From NCBI GenBank assembly GCA_019321725.1, contig CM033123.1:15674925-15738924 (forward strand): DNA of 64,000 nt. Reading direction: 5' to 3'. Below the pieces are notes generated by a model. It was not told the DNA's origin. It ran no database searches and was given only the letters and a program-made list of their open reading frames with translations. The stretch comes from Paulownia fortunei. Taxonomy: Eukaryota; Streptophyta; Magnoliopsida; Lamiales; Paulowniaceae. Positions 49,000 to 59,081 of this stretch are shown here, piece after piece; the stretch's first letter is position 1, and each line of letters starts with the position of its first letter. A program made the translations under genes and the position numbers.

Positions 49000-50687
49000 C
49001 AACTAATAGTATATATGTTGTGTTATTTCAACTTTATTTTCCAATAAGTAATATTTCAGATAATATCTTTTAAACTCTACTTTCCTATATATTTTTCACA
49101 TTGGGGAAAATGTATCAATTAGGTTGGGGGGGGGGGTAGTGGATATCATGTCTTGTGTATTCAATATGTATTTTTCTATTTTTTTTTATAAATAAATTTA
49201 AGTGTGTTTTCTTTTGGATCGGTTGAAATTATGAAAAAGGGTTTTATAGTAAAGGGTAACTTTAACACTTTTGAGACGTACCCCTATATTTATTTTTTGC
49301 ATAACATGGAAAGTTTGTGAAGTTTTTAATATGTGAATTATCAATTTTTTTTTTATTCGTAGATGTTCTTCCAACTTCAATGATTAAAATTAAGCACAAA
49401 TAATATAGTTTGATTGATGATGGGTATTGTTTTGCACTTTGATGTTGTTTTTTGGTTAATATATTTTTGTGATAATTATATTCAAATCATTTTACATAAA
49501 TAGTTATGTTATTCAGTATGGAGACAACTATGACAAAATAGGTAGTTCAGATGCCATCGCTTTAATCATCACTTAAATTTTCAACATGTAGGGGTTAAGT
49601 ATTAGAATTTTTTCTTTTGGTCTATCGAGGTGAATAACTGATTGAACACCACTTGAAAAATGATTAAGGAATTAGACTTTATAGCACCATGGCCAAATCA
49701 GCTTGTTCCCTATGTAATATTCCAAGAGAACATCCCTCATAGTAAACCATTTTGAGCCTTTCAATAAATAAATATTTTTTTGTGATAATCATATCTTCTT
49801 ACCTAACCTAATACATTATTATCCTACGCTTATTTTAAAAATAATTTAGAGCTTAAGAGACATTTCATTGACAAGGGGGGCTTGCAAAAGAAAATTAAGT
49901 TGAAATAGAAGATAAGTGTGGGGCAGTTTCTTATAAAAAAAATATTGCAAAATATTAAAAATATTACGAATTGCAACTAAAAATGGAATATTGCAAAATC
50001 AATAAGAATGATGAAGAAGGGTCTAATTCAATAACAATAGGCTCCGTTATTGAAATTCGTGGAACATGAGAATTCTTTGTTGATAAATTTTATATCTCTA
50101 ATCCCATGAACTTTTTAGAACTTTTGTTGCATCCTATTATTTTATTTTTCAGCAACATTACTACCATTTGGCCCAATTACAACATTTGTTGAATATCTTT
50201 TGCTTTTGTGTGGTGCCTTCAATGTAGTGGAGATTTGTATCAAAGGAAAAGTTTATGATATTTAACTCTTCCATTATAGATTGAGTGATAGTTTTTGTAA
50301 GGTTCTATGAGATTCACTTACTTGAAGTGTGCATAGTTTCGTCACTGTTGATATTAACTATTCACACACACATACTTGAGTATACTTATTGTGCAAATAT
50401 ATTGATTTTTGAATAACTAAGGATTAGATTCAGTATTTGTTTGATTTTATTTGCATATTACTTTATTGCTTCTTGAGAATAATGGTTGAAAATTATTTAT
50501 CACAGGTGTTTATGGGTATCACTGTTGGAAACCCTCACGAGATTATAACTTATCCTTAATGGCCACCTATGGGTTTAACATCTTGTTGTATATACTAAAT
50601 GCAATCATAATTTCATGTAAAAGTGGATTAGTTTAGGTTTGTTTGAAACTTGCTCGAGGATGAACAATGGTTAAGGGTATGAGAATT
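49000..50687. other. 3' untranslated region of the Gypsy element
   Basis: Contains a G run (49123-49136), 'agataagtgtggggcagttt' at about 49911-49930, and the purine-rich tract just before 50688. No coding block seen. Confidence 0.5.
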
Positions 50688-52287
50688 TGATAAGTGCATA
50701 TTTTGATATATTTTTGTATCAAATTCTTTATACTTTCCTTATATCATTCTTGTTAATATTATAATTTTATTAATATTTTGTGTTAGAGAATAAATGAACA
50801 AAAAGAGATTAAAAAGTGCCAAAATGAAACCAAAGAAAACAACAAGTTTTGTGAGTAAGTTGTGAGATAATATTTCATTGGATTAAAAAAGTATCACAAT
50901 TAAAAAAAAAAGGCCATTTTTGCCTAAGTCTATCATGTGTATATCAAAATATATGCAAGAAAATATTTGGACTTTACAAGTGATTATTGAACTTGCATTA
51001 AATTTACATTAAAAAAAGAGGGCCATTTTTACCTAAGTCCATCATATGTATATCAAAATATATACAAGAAAATACTTGGACTTTGTAAGTGATTGTTGGG
51101 CTTGTATAAGATTCAAAATAAGCATATTTCCAAACTTGTGCAATTTTTATATCTTAGGCATAACTCCATGTTCAAAAGTCCTACGGATCTAAATCTTGCT
51201 TCATTTGAAAGCCAATACATAGAACTATAAATTTTCTATTGAAAGTTTAGCCCAATTCATCTTTGGTTAAAACAAAAAATTCTTCCAAATGTGTGCATTG
51301 GAAGGGATTTATATATGTTGACACATCTCCTTAAATTAAACATAAATTTCTCTATAGTGGTTGGAATTAGATGATTTAAGTTGAAAAATAAAGCTAATAG
51401 ACAAATATACAGATTTGATGTTGATTATTTTTCCAAAATCAGCTGAATTTATGAAGAAAAATATATGATAAAATTAGAATCTAAAAAGAACATGTGAATT
51501 TAGAGCATATTTGAAGTAAATTTGGAGTGAATTTAGATATGCCAATTTATGAACTCTTCTACTATAAATAGAAATTTTTGGATGTCTACTAAGACACACA
51601 AAAACCTTAGAGGGGAAAAAAGTTTTATTATTTTATTTCTTTAGGCTAAGTTTTTTAGTAATAATGTAAGTTTTCTAGTAGTAATTGTAATGTATTCTTT
51701 AGTTTCTCTTATATTTTTAGTCTTTTCTACTTTCATTATATCTTTCTAAATGATATAAATGGTGAACCTCTTGATGGAGGAAGATGAATGATTATAAATG
51801 TGCATAATGTTTAAGTGTGTTGTATTATTATTTTAATTTTTGATTAAAACTCTCATTGTTTAGTGGTAATTCTTGATTTATGTATTATTAATGGTAGAGC
51901 AAATACTTGAGTTCATTTAGCTAGTTGTTTAGTTCTATTACACCAACTGCTAACGTGAAAATTTTGATTTGTTATAGACAAAGGTATGCATAAATACTTA
52001 ATTCCATAAATAAGTGTTGTCGTTAAAACCCTCATTGTTTAGTAATGATTCTTGATATATGTATTACCAATGATACAATAAATACTTGGATTTATTTATC
52101 TTGTTGTGCTATTCTTAGTTATAGCATAAAATTTTCTTTATATTTTGAACTACATAAAACTCATCTTTTAAGAAACATAATTTTGAAAACTTTAAATAAC
52201 TTTCAGATTGTAAAAACCCATCTTTTAAAAAATATAATTTTAAAAAATTCAAATAACTTTAAGATTTACAATCTTAAAGTTGTAACA
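50688..52287 (+). repeat. Right (3') LTR
   Basis: From TGATAAGTGC to ...TTGTAACA, 1,600 bp. Compared with the left LTR it has an extra tandem copy of about 104 bp (units about 50906-51009 and 51010-51112, each with 'ggccattttt', 'tatcaaaatata' and 'acttggactt' or 'atttggactt'). It also lacks about 300 bp of the second internal repeat and the region near 43100-43380. Confidence 0.85.
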
Positions 52288-52576
52288 CTTAACATAAAAA
52301 AGTACTAAAGTCAACTTATTATTAACATGGCTCTACTTCCCTAACTCTATACCACTAAATATTTTGTCAAACTAGATCCTATATTTTAATTTGATATTTT
52401 AATTTTTTTAAACATATGGATATACTGTACGTCTATATCTCTAATATTGGTACAAGATAAAAAAAATAATTTAAAATAAAAAATTTGAATTTGAACTCAA
52501 TTCCTTAAACATGATTAAACAAATGAACCAAGGAAATGCATCTGAGTAACTATATATACTATCTATGATTACATTA

Positions 52577-52902
52577 CACTACAAGAAAAAAATAATTTTA
52601 GCAACCAGATGTTGAGTCATAAAATCATTAAAAATCTTTTTACGAGTTATAGTAAATTTTTTTGTTGTTACTAAATTGTTTATATATATGTATCATTAAA
52701 TGTCATTAATGATAATTTAAACACTATATATATGATACTAATTATTAATAATAATAACTTAATACTTAATTCTTTTTATCATTAACTTTTGGAGATCCAT
52801 TAATGTGAAAAAAATAGATAAATTATTTTGACTTAATTAATTCATAATATTAGTGATAATTTTAATCTTCAGCTAGTTACTAATATTTTTTCTATTGTAG
52901 AG
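52577..52902. mobile_element. Non-autonomous CACTA (En/Spm) element
   Basis: It begins with CACTACAAGAAAAA, the classic CACTA terminus, at 52577, and ends 'ttttttctattgtagag', close to the inverted form TTTTTCTTGTAGTG. About 326 bp, AT-rich and non-coding. It lies just outside the Gypsy element and 280 bases downstream of the O-methyltransferase stop. Confidence 0.7.
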
Positions 52903-53183
52903 AAAGGTGTAAAGTGGAATTTTTTTCAAATGCACGACAGCCCCAACATCAAAATGAAAATCCACTGCTACATTTGTGGGCATGACAGCCCCTCATTTTT
53001 TATTGTTTTTCTGGGTGTGAGCGCGTAACTATACGGTTAAATTTATATTTGGTTCGTAAAAGGATATAACATTTATAAGAACACAACACTGTAAAAACAG
53101 CTTATTAATATCAATTACTAGAAAGCATTGTACCCAAGAAGTAAAAATAAAGCATCAAATTTGATCAGACACACACAACACAT

Positions 53184-54332
53184 TTAGGGATAGGCCTCAA
53201 TGACAGATTCAATAGCTTTCATATGCTTGATTGTGTGGCTGCTGAAGCCTGCTGTATCGACAAGTTGTGCCCATTCCTTAGCAGTCCTCTCCTTCCCATT
53301 GACAGTTGAAGCCATGATCGTCATATCCAGTGCCAAACGAGCACCCGTGTACTCATCCCCTCCTTCTTCATCAATCACAGCTTCAACAATTATCACTTTT
53401 CCTGTATCCGCTGGTATAGCTTCTTTACATTTCTTGAGAATCTCTATGCACAGTTCGTCGCTCCAATCATGCAATATCCACTATATAAATATATATATAT
53501 ATGAATAAGTACAAATTAAAAAATTGCAAAAGGAACCAGACATTTTTTTTAATAGTAAATTTTAGATGAAATAATCAATTAATTTATAATGTAAGTAATA
53601 CGCACCATAAGCATAACTGCATCGGCTTTCGGAATGCTTTCAAACATCGTTTCCTCCTGCATGCTCGACCCCGTCCAGGACTGGAGCCCCGGACACCACA
53701 TCTGGGAGATCAAAATTAATCCCTCGAATACAAGGAAAAGCCTCCACCAACATTCCAATGGCTGTCCCCTCATGACCACCAACATCCACCAAAGACCCAA
53801 TTCCCTGGAAAGTCTCCGGGCAATAATTTATTACTGCCGATGTCGCCACCTTAGCATGGCACGCCAAGAAGTCCTGGAACAGCTTGTCATACGCTTCGTC
53901 AATTTCCAAGCTCCATATTCTATCCTCAGTAGGAGCAGCCTCCACACCAGACCCTTTTCCAGCTCTTAAATCATTTGCACTTATACCAAACTGCGGGCCT
54001 GGCGGGCCGGCCTGGACAAGCACAAAAGGGCCCATTTTATCTCTCGCGAGGAGACGGGAAAGGGGCGTTTGAGCATAGAAAACTGATCCAGGATCTTGGC
54101 TCGTAATCTGCTTTTTGAAGATTCCATGGTAAGTCAAGAAACGCATGATGCGGTGGAGAGAAATTTCCGGGCAGCCCACAGCTGTCGATAGCTCTGAGAG
54201 TGCCATGGGTCTTCCATGGCTTTCCAGGGCGTCGGGTAATCCTAGTTCGATGGCGCACTTCACCACTCTCATCACGTCAAAACCGAAGGCATATTTCCAC
54301 ACATTTACTCGAGCTTGTGCTTCTTCGTCCAT
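53184..54332 (-). CDS. Plant SAM-dependent O-methyltransferase (COMT family), single frameshift
   Basis: Two exons on the minus strand, 54332-53606 and 53480-53184 (TAA at 53186-53184), flank a 125-base GT-AG intron placed just before the conserved WILHDW, as in many plant O-methyltransferases. The ATG at 54332 ([18 protein letters not shown]) is the first true ATG; the frame extends upstream only through a TTG. The N-terminal dimerisation domain ([14 protein letters not shown]) is followed by the SAM site. This reads [10 protein letters not shown] instead of the usual GGGTG. Next come FDLPDVV and ADAVMLM, then the catalytic His of LHDW, and the C-terminus ([15 protein letters not shown]). 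One extra base in the AAA run at 53650-53652 shifts the frame between the DLPDVV and FESIPKAD blocks; without it the product would be 340 residues. The family methylates phenolics, flavonoids or alkaloids in the cytosol. The substrate is unknown. Confidence 0.85.
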
Positions 54333-54399
54333 TACCAGGTTGGTGAGGTAGCTCTGGCTAAATATTACAACAAAAATGGACAAATTTTAAACCATTTGG

Positions 54400-57300
54400 A
54401 AAACCGAAAAAATGTATGCGCCGGACAGGAGAGATTGCTGGTTGATTTCATATACTAGTACAAGATTGAGACAGTGGAATTTAATGCTCCATCTATCCTA
54501 CAATAACTGATCAAGTTGTTGGGATATGAAGCTAAATTATTTAATACCTTTACCAGATCTCATTAATTATGGATCACTGTTGCATAATGTATATATATTT
54601 ATTGCATATATATATATACATATTATATATGGTCAATTATTATAGATAATGCGTCTCAGATGGGATACAATATTCAGACTATTTCAGAGATTAGATATAT
54701 GCAGTCACTTTTTATTTGTTGATATGCAATGAGATTAGGTATTTAATGACTCCTGCATTAGTTTGTAGTATTGTGGCTGTGATTCCATTTATTTTCTTTA
54801 ATAAAATAGATTGGTGAAATAGAAATGTTAATAAAGTTATGCCTTTAATCATTTATTATATTTGTTGTGTGTTGATTATAATATTTTAATTATTTATAAT
54901 AATAACTTAATAAAGAGATACTTTCGTTTATCCAATTAATTTGAAATATATTTACTTTATCTTGAAATATATCTTTTTATATATTATTTTTTATATTATT
55001 TTTTATACTATTTTTTATTTTAAAATTTATATTTTTATATTTATTATTTATTTTTATACTTTTTTTATGTTTTTCTCACTCATAATAAATAAAAAATATA
55101 TTTATAATAATATTATTTAGTTTTTATTTATGTATTATTTATTTTTTTAAATTCGATTAATCAAAAATCAAACTGAAAAATAAAAAAAAATTCGGTTAAA
55201 ACCGAACCGAATTAATTAATTCGGTTCGATTTTCAATTTTTAATTCTGATGAAATTTCGGTTCGATTCGATTCGATCGAATCGAATGAACACCCCTAAAC
55301 AAGAGTTTTGTAAAACCTAAATTCTCCATTCTATACCAACGTAAGATGCTTACATTTCATTGCTTATGGGTTTGAATCACCTAAAATAAAATTACGGAAT
55401 TAACCCATATCCTCTTTTTTAAAAAAAAAAAAGAAGTTTGTCCTATTCCAACACATTTTGTTACCCCCCACACAAATTTTATACTCTCAAAACATGATCC
55501 CATCCTAATTGTTGTCTTCGGGCGCAGTGGTTAAGATGCTAGAAGACGAGTCTTGGAGAGTTCTTTTTATTTGCTCATTCAATATTATGTTTTTCTTGAT
55601 TTATTTGAGTTTTTTTTTTTTTTAACTTATACTCTTTTTTCTTTGATTTCTGCGTTCTTAAAACAGAGTATTAAGAATACACAAATTTGAATTTAAAATT
55701 TGAATCAGCAAAAGTTAATGTTACCTCTATGCTAAAATGATAGATAAACTTGTTAATTAGGTATATGATCAATATTGATCATTTATATTGATCATGCAAC
55801 GTCCTTTTAATATGTTAAATTGACAAGATCATTTATATTTGATAAATTTGTTCATTAATTAATTTTTCAAATATATATTTAAATTAGTTATATTTCTATA
55901 TTGATTATTTAACATCTTTTTAAAATCCAACATTTTGCCAAAAGAAAATCTCAAATGGAAAAATTATGACATTTTTTTTGGGGGGGGAAATACACACTAT
56001 AAACCAACCCACAAAAGAAAATTGCCACCCGTGGCCCCCTCACCCTGATTCCTTCTCTAATGCAAATTTTTGAACAAAAAATTTTCCATCTAAAATAATT
56101 CCCTGGAAGCATTCTGACTTAATAGTACTGGCTATTTCCAGCCATAACAATTTTTCTTTTTTTTTTTGGTTAAATAAGAGAATGAATGTCTATCGGCAGA
56201 ATTCGTCTACTCTTTGCAATGGGGAAATTCATTTAACTTGATGCCTTGTTTGGGTTAAAAATTAAAAGTTAAATACCTCAATACTTCTGAATGTTTGGTT
56301 ACGATCTCGGGAAATATTTTTATTTCCCTTGAAAAAAGATAATAAAATAAATTCATTCTTTTTTAAAATAAAATGGGACTTATTATATTATCTAATTATT
56401 ATATTATTATAAATATATATTATTTTTTATATTAAAAAATATAATAAATAATATTTAAAAAAATAGATTAACGTGATACCACTTACTCATCACAATCTTA
56501 CATATTCTTTCATCTTTTTTTTCCCCCAAAATATAACACCCTAAAACACCTAAAACATAATCAAACATAGTCTAAAAATCCTCATAAAAACAAAAGTCCA
56601 AAATAACCTCAACTAATTTTTTTTTTTCTTTCTTCCATTTTTGAAGGAACCAATGGGGAATATCATAAAAAGAGAAGAATTAAGTAGGTCTTTGTATGCC
56701 TTGAATTCTCTCTTTATCATTCATAGCCTACTTAGTCAAATACCAAACTCAAAAAATTAGGCATTTAATACTCACAAATGTATTATGAACTTTTTAGAAA
56801 TTAGGATAAAAAAATTAGCTGAAAAATACGATAACAAATAATATATAAATTTATAGACATAAGGGTAAAATATAAATATAAGTGAATATTTTGGGAGCAA
56901 AAAGATGACTTCTTTTAACATTTTCTATGTGTACTCACTTTAAAAATATGCGAAAATTGGTCAGTATGCATCATTAGTTTTATGGCACAATATGGAGATA
57001 ACTATTCAACAGAAACAATATTTATTTATCTAATTTATAGGTTTTAAATATATATACTAGATTATTTTTCAAATCGAGTACAACACAGAATGTGTATACT
57101 GCATGTATTTAGAGTTTCAAATCAAGGGTATAAGTGTCATTGAGTTTAGAATGTTTACAAGAAATTAAAAGTATTTGTCAATTATTTTTATACATCTGTA
57201 TTATACTAGTATTATAATATGAGTTTTTACATCCAAAAACAAATAGATATTACTACTTTTAAACATGTCACCAACATGATAACAATCAAATGCAACAAAA

Positions 57301-57560
57301 AACTAAGCAACTTATAAATTTCAGCCTCGTTTTCCCTGGAATTCGCGATCCCATTCACACATAAGAGATTCTCAGCTCTGTTGTTCATCTGGATAACAAT
57401 ATTTGAATCTTATGCAATTGATTAACAACATCAAGGTTCCTGATCTTGCTATATTATTTATGTCCGGTCCTATTTGAATTATCGGATCCACAATTCTGTT
57501 GTCTGATCTAGCAAGGCTGAAGATTGATATCATTGTTGGATTGTAGCATTTGAATTTTAC
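54400..57560. other. Intergenic DNA with small transposon fragments
   Basis: AT-rich; no gene. At about 55140-55300 'ttcggttaaaaccgaaccgaatt' motifs end in 'gaatgaacacccctaa', the look of a hAT-like terminal region. At about 56245-56580 'gccttgtttgggttaaaaatt' and 'taatcaaacatagtc' may be ends of another MITE. A G run lies at 55980-55987. Confidence 0.45.
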
Positions 57561-57569
57561 TAGGAATTC

Positions 57570-58330
57570 AAAATGAATGGATCGGTCTCTTAAGGAGACT
57601 TGAGTTTGTTGATTTTAGTAATAATTTTTTCTTGGTCCCAATACCCACAAATCTATCTCAACGCCCGAATCTTGTTTATCTTAACTTGATTGACAATAAC
57701 CTTTCGGGTAAGATACCAACCGCACTCAGTTCTATGTACAAACTCAAAGTTCTAGGCTTAGCTGGAAACAAACTTTCAAGGCCTATCACTCTATCAATTG
57801 GAAACTTAACATCACTAACAAGACTTTTTTTAATATCCTGCGGCTTGGAAGGAGAAATTTCAGAGTCATTTGCCAAACTTCAAAGCATGAAATTTCTTCA
57901 ATTAAGTGAAAATGGTTTAACTGGTAACATTCCTTCTGGTCTCTTTAATATATCTGCTATGGAAGATTTTTTAGTATACCGTAACCAACTTCATGGAGTC
58001 ATCCCGTTTAGCATAGGCCTCACGATTCCTAAGTTGAGGGGTCTTTATTTGTGGGAAAATCAATTCACTGGCCTAATTCTATTTTCCATCTCAAATGCTT
58101 CATTGCTTGAAACTTTTGTATGGTAACCATTTTACAGGACCAGTGCCAAGAGTTGGAGGGCTTACTCATCTTCAAGGCTTCTTCCTTGGATCAAATCTTA
58201 TTGTAGATGATATCAGTTTCATTTCATCGTTGACCAATTCGACAGAGTTGAAATTTCTTGAAGTTGGTGACAACTTGTTTACTGGTTCATTCCCAGATTC
58301 GGTTGCTAATCTGTCCACTCACCTTAGTAG

Positions 58331-58363
<33 letters not shown>

Positions 58364-58645
58364 ATATATATATATATCAAAATATATGGGAACATTCCTT
58401 CAGGTATTGGAAACCTTATCAGTCTCACTACCTTTACTCTTTTTGACAATTATCTTGATGGTCCAATTCCTGTGGGCATTGCAAAGCTTTATATGAGAAA
58501 AACAGATTTACAGATAAACTGCCATCTTTTTTTTTTAAAACTTAACTCTTTTAACTGGCTTGTACTTGAGTGAAAACAACTTTTCGGGAAATGTACCTTG
58601 GAGTCTTGGTAACTGCAGCAACTTGCGGCAGTTAGATCTTTTATA
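57570..58645 (+). pseudogene. LRR receptor-like kinase pseudogene (EFR/Xa21-like ectodomain)
   Basis: About a dozen leucine-rich repeats of the plant extracellular type are readable: NLVYLNLIDNNLSGKIPTAL, KLKVLGLAGNKLS, SLTRLF, SMKFLQLSENGLTGNIPSGL, KLRGLYLWENQFTG. After a frame change near 58110 come HFTGPVPRVGGLTHLQGF and ELKFLEVGDNLFTGSFPD. After a (TA)n at about 58336-58382 and another frame change come IGNLISLTTF and GLYLSENNFSGNVPWSLGN, ending LRQLDL at about 58643. There the reading stops at the edge of the Copia LTR. No signal peptide, transmembrane helix or kinase domain is present. Class XII LRR kinases of this repeat style sense microbial patterns at the plasma membrane; this fragment cannot. 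Confidence 0.88.
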
Positions 58646-58659
58646 TTATAATATAATAT

Positions 58660-59081
58660 GATTTAATAATTATAATCAACAATCGTTATGTAAATTATCA
58701 AGAAATACTTTAATTGTATATGAAAAGCGTACCTGAATCCATGGCAATAAAAGCAATTGGGGTATGCGTCTTCCACAGTCAAATCAACTTAAAATACTCA
58801 ATGGATCTCTCTTTAAAATGGGAAAGAGGATAAGAGTAATATTATATGATATGACTTGAGAACCATAACCCATAATGTTCTTTATATACTAGGTCAAAGA
58901 AAATCCCATCAATCCTGAATTTGACTAGTATTAGGTCTCTATACATTACAAAATCCATATCCTAAAGATATTCCTAAAGTCTCATATGGTAGATCACTTA
59001 TTTAACTTTATCAAATTAGATAGCCTATAATATAATTATTATTTAAATATGTAAATCCATATTAGGAAATTAATTCCAACA
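58660..59081 (-). repeat. 3' LTR of the Copia element
   Basis: On the minus strand the LTR opens TGTTGGAATTAATTTCC at 59081, directly after a purine tract (AAGTGGGAGAT). It holds a TATATAAAG box at about 58893-58901. The far end is placed near 58660 where LRR coding ends; the exact terminus is uncertain by tens of bases. Confidence 0.65.

Larger units (their letters stand above)
41807..52287 (+). mobile_element. Athila/Tat-type Ty3/Gypsy LTR retrotransposon, polymerase region replaced
   Basis: Both LTRs begin TGAT and end CA, and the element is flanked by the 5-bp target duplication CTTAA (41802-41806 and 52288-52292). A primer-binding site resembling the tRNA-Asp type (tgatgtcgttgccggg, from 43583) follows the left LTR. 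A 'gctcgaggatgaacaatgg' and purine-rich tract precede the right LTR at 50688, as in plant Athila/Tat elements. Remains of gag and protease, and only the very start of the RT region, run from about 44.1 to 46.1 kb, all broken by stops. No RT, RNase H or integrase block was found. Instead 46.2-49 kb carries host-derived fragments. By eye the first 210 bases of the LTRs are roughly 85-90% identical, so the insertion is old. Confidence 0.88.

Noticed and set aside
54333..54383. Upstream extension of the O-methyltransferase frame
   Set aside because: It starts at a TTG and adds an atypical hydrophobic stretch; the ATG at 54332 fits the family.
55514..55570. tRNA-like string 'gggcgcagtggttaagatg' suggesting a SINE
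   Set aside because: It resembles a tRNA A box, but no B box or tail was found, so a SINE cannot be supported.
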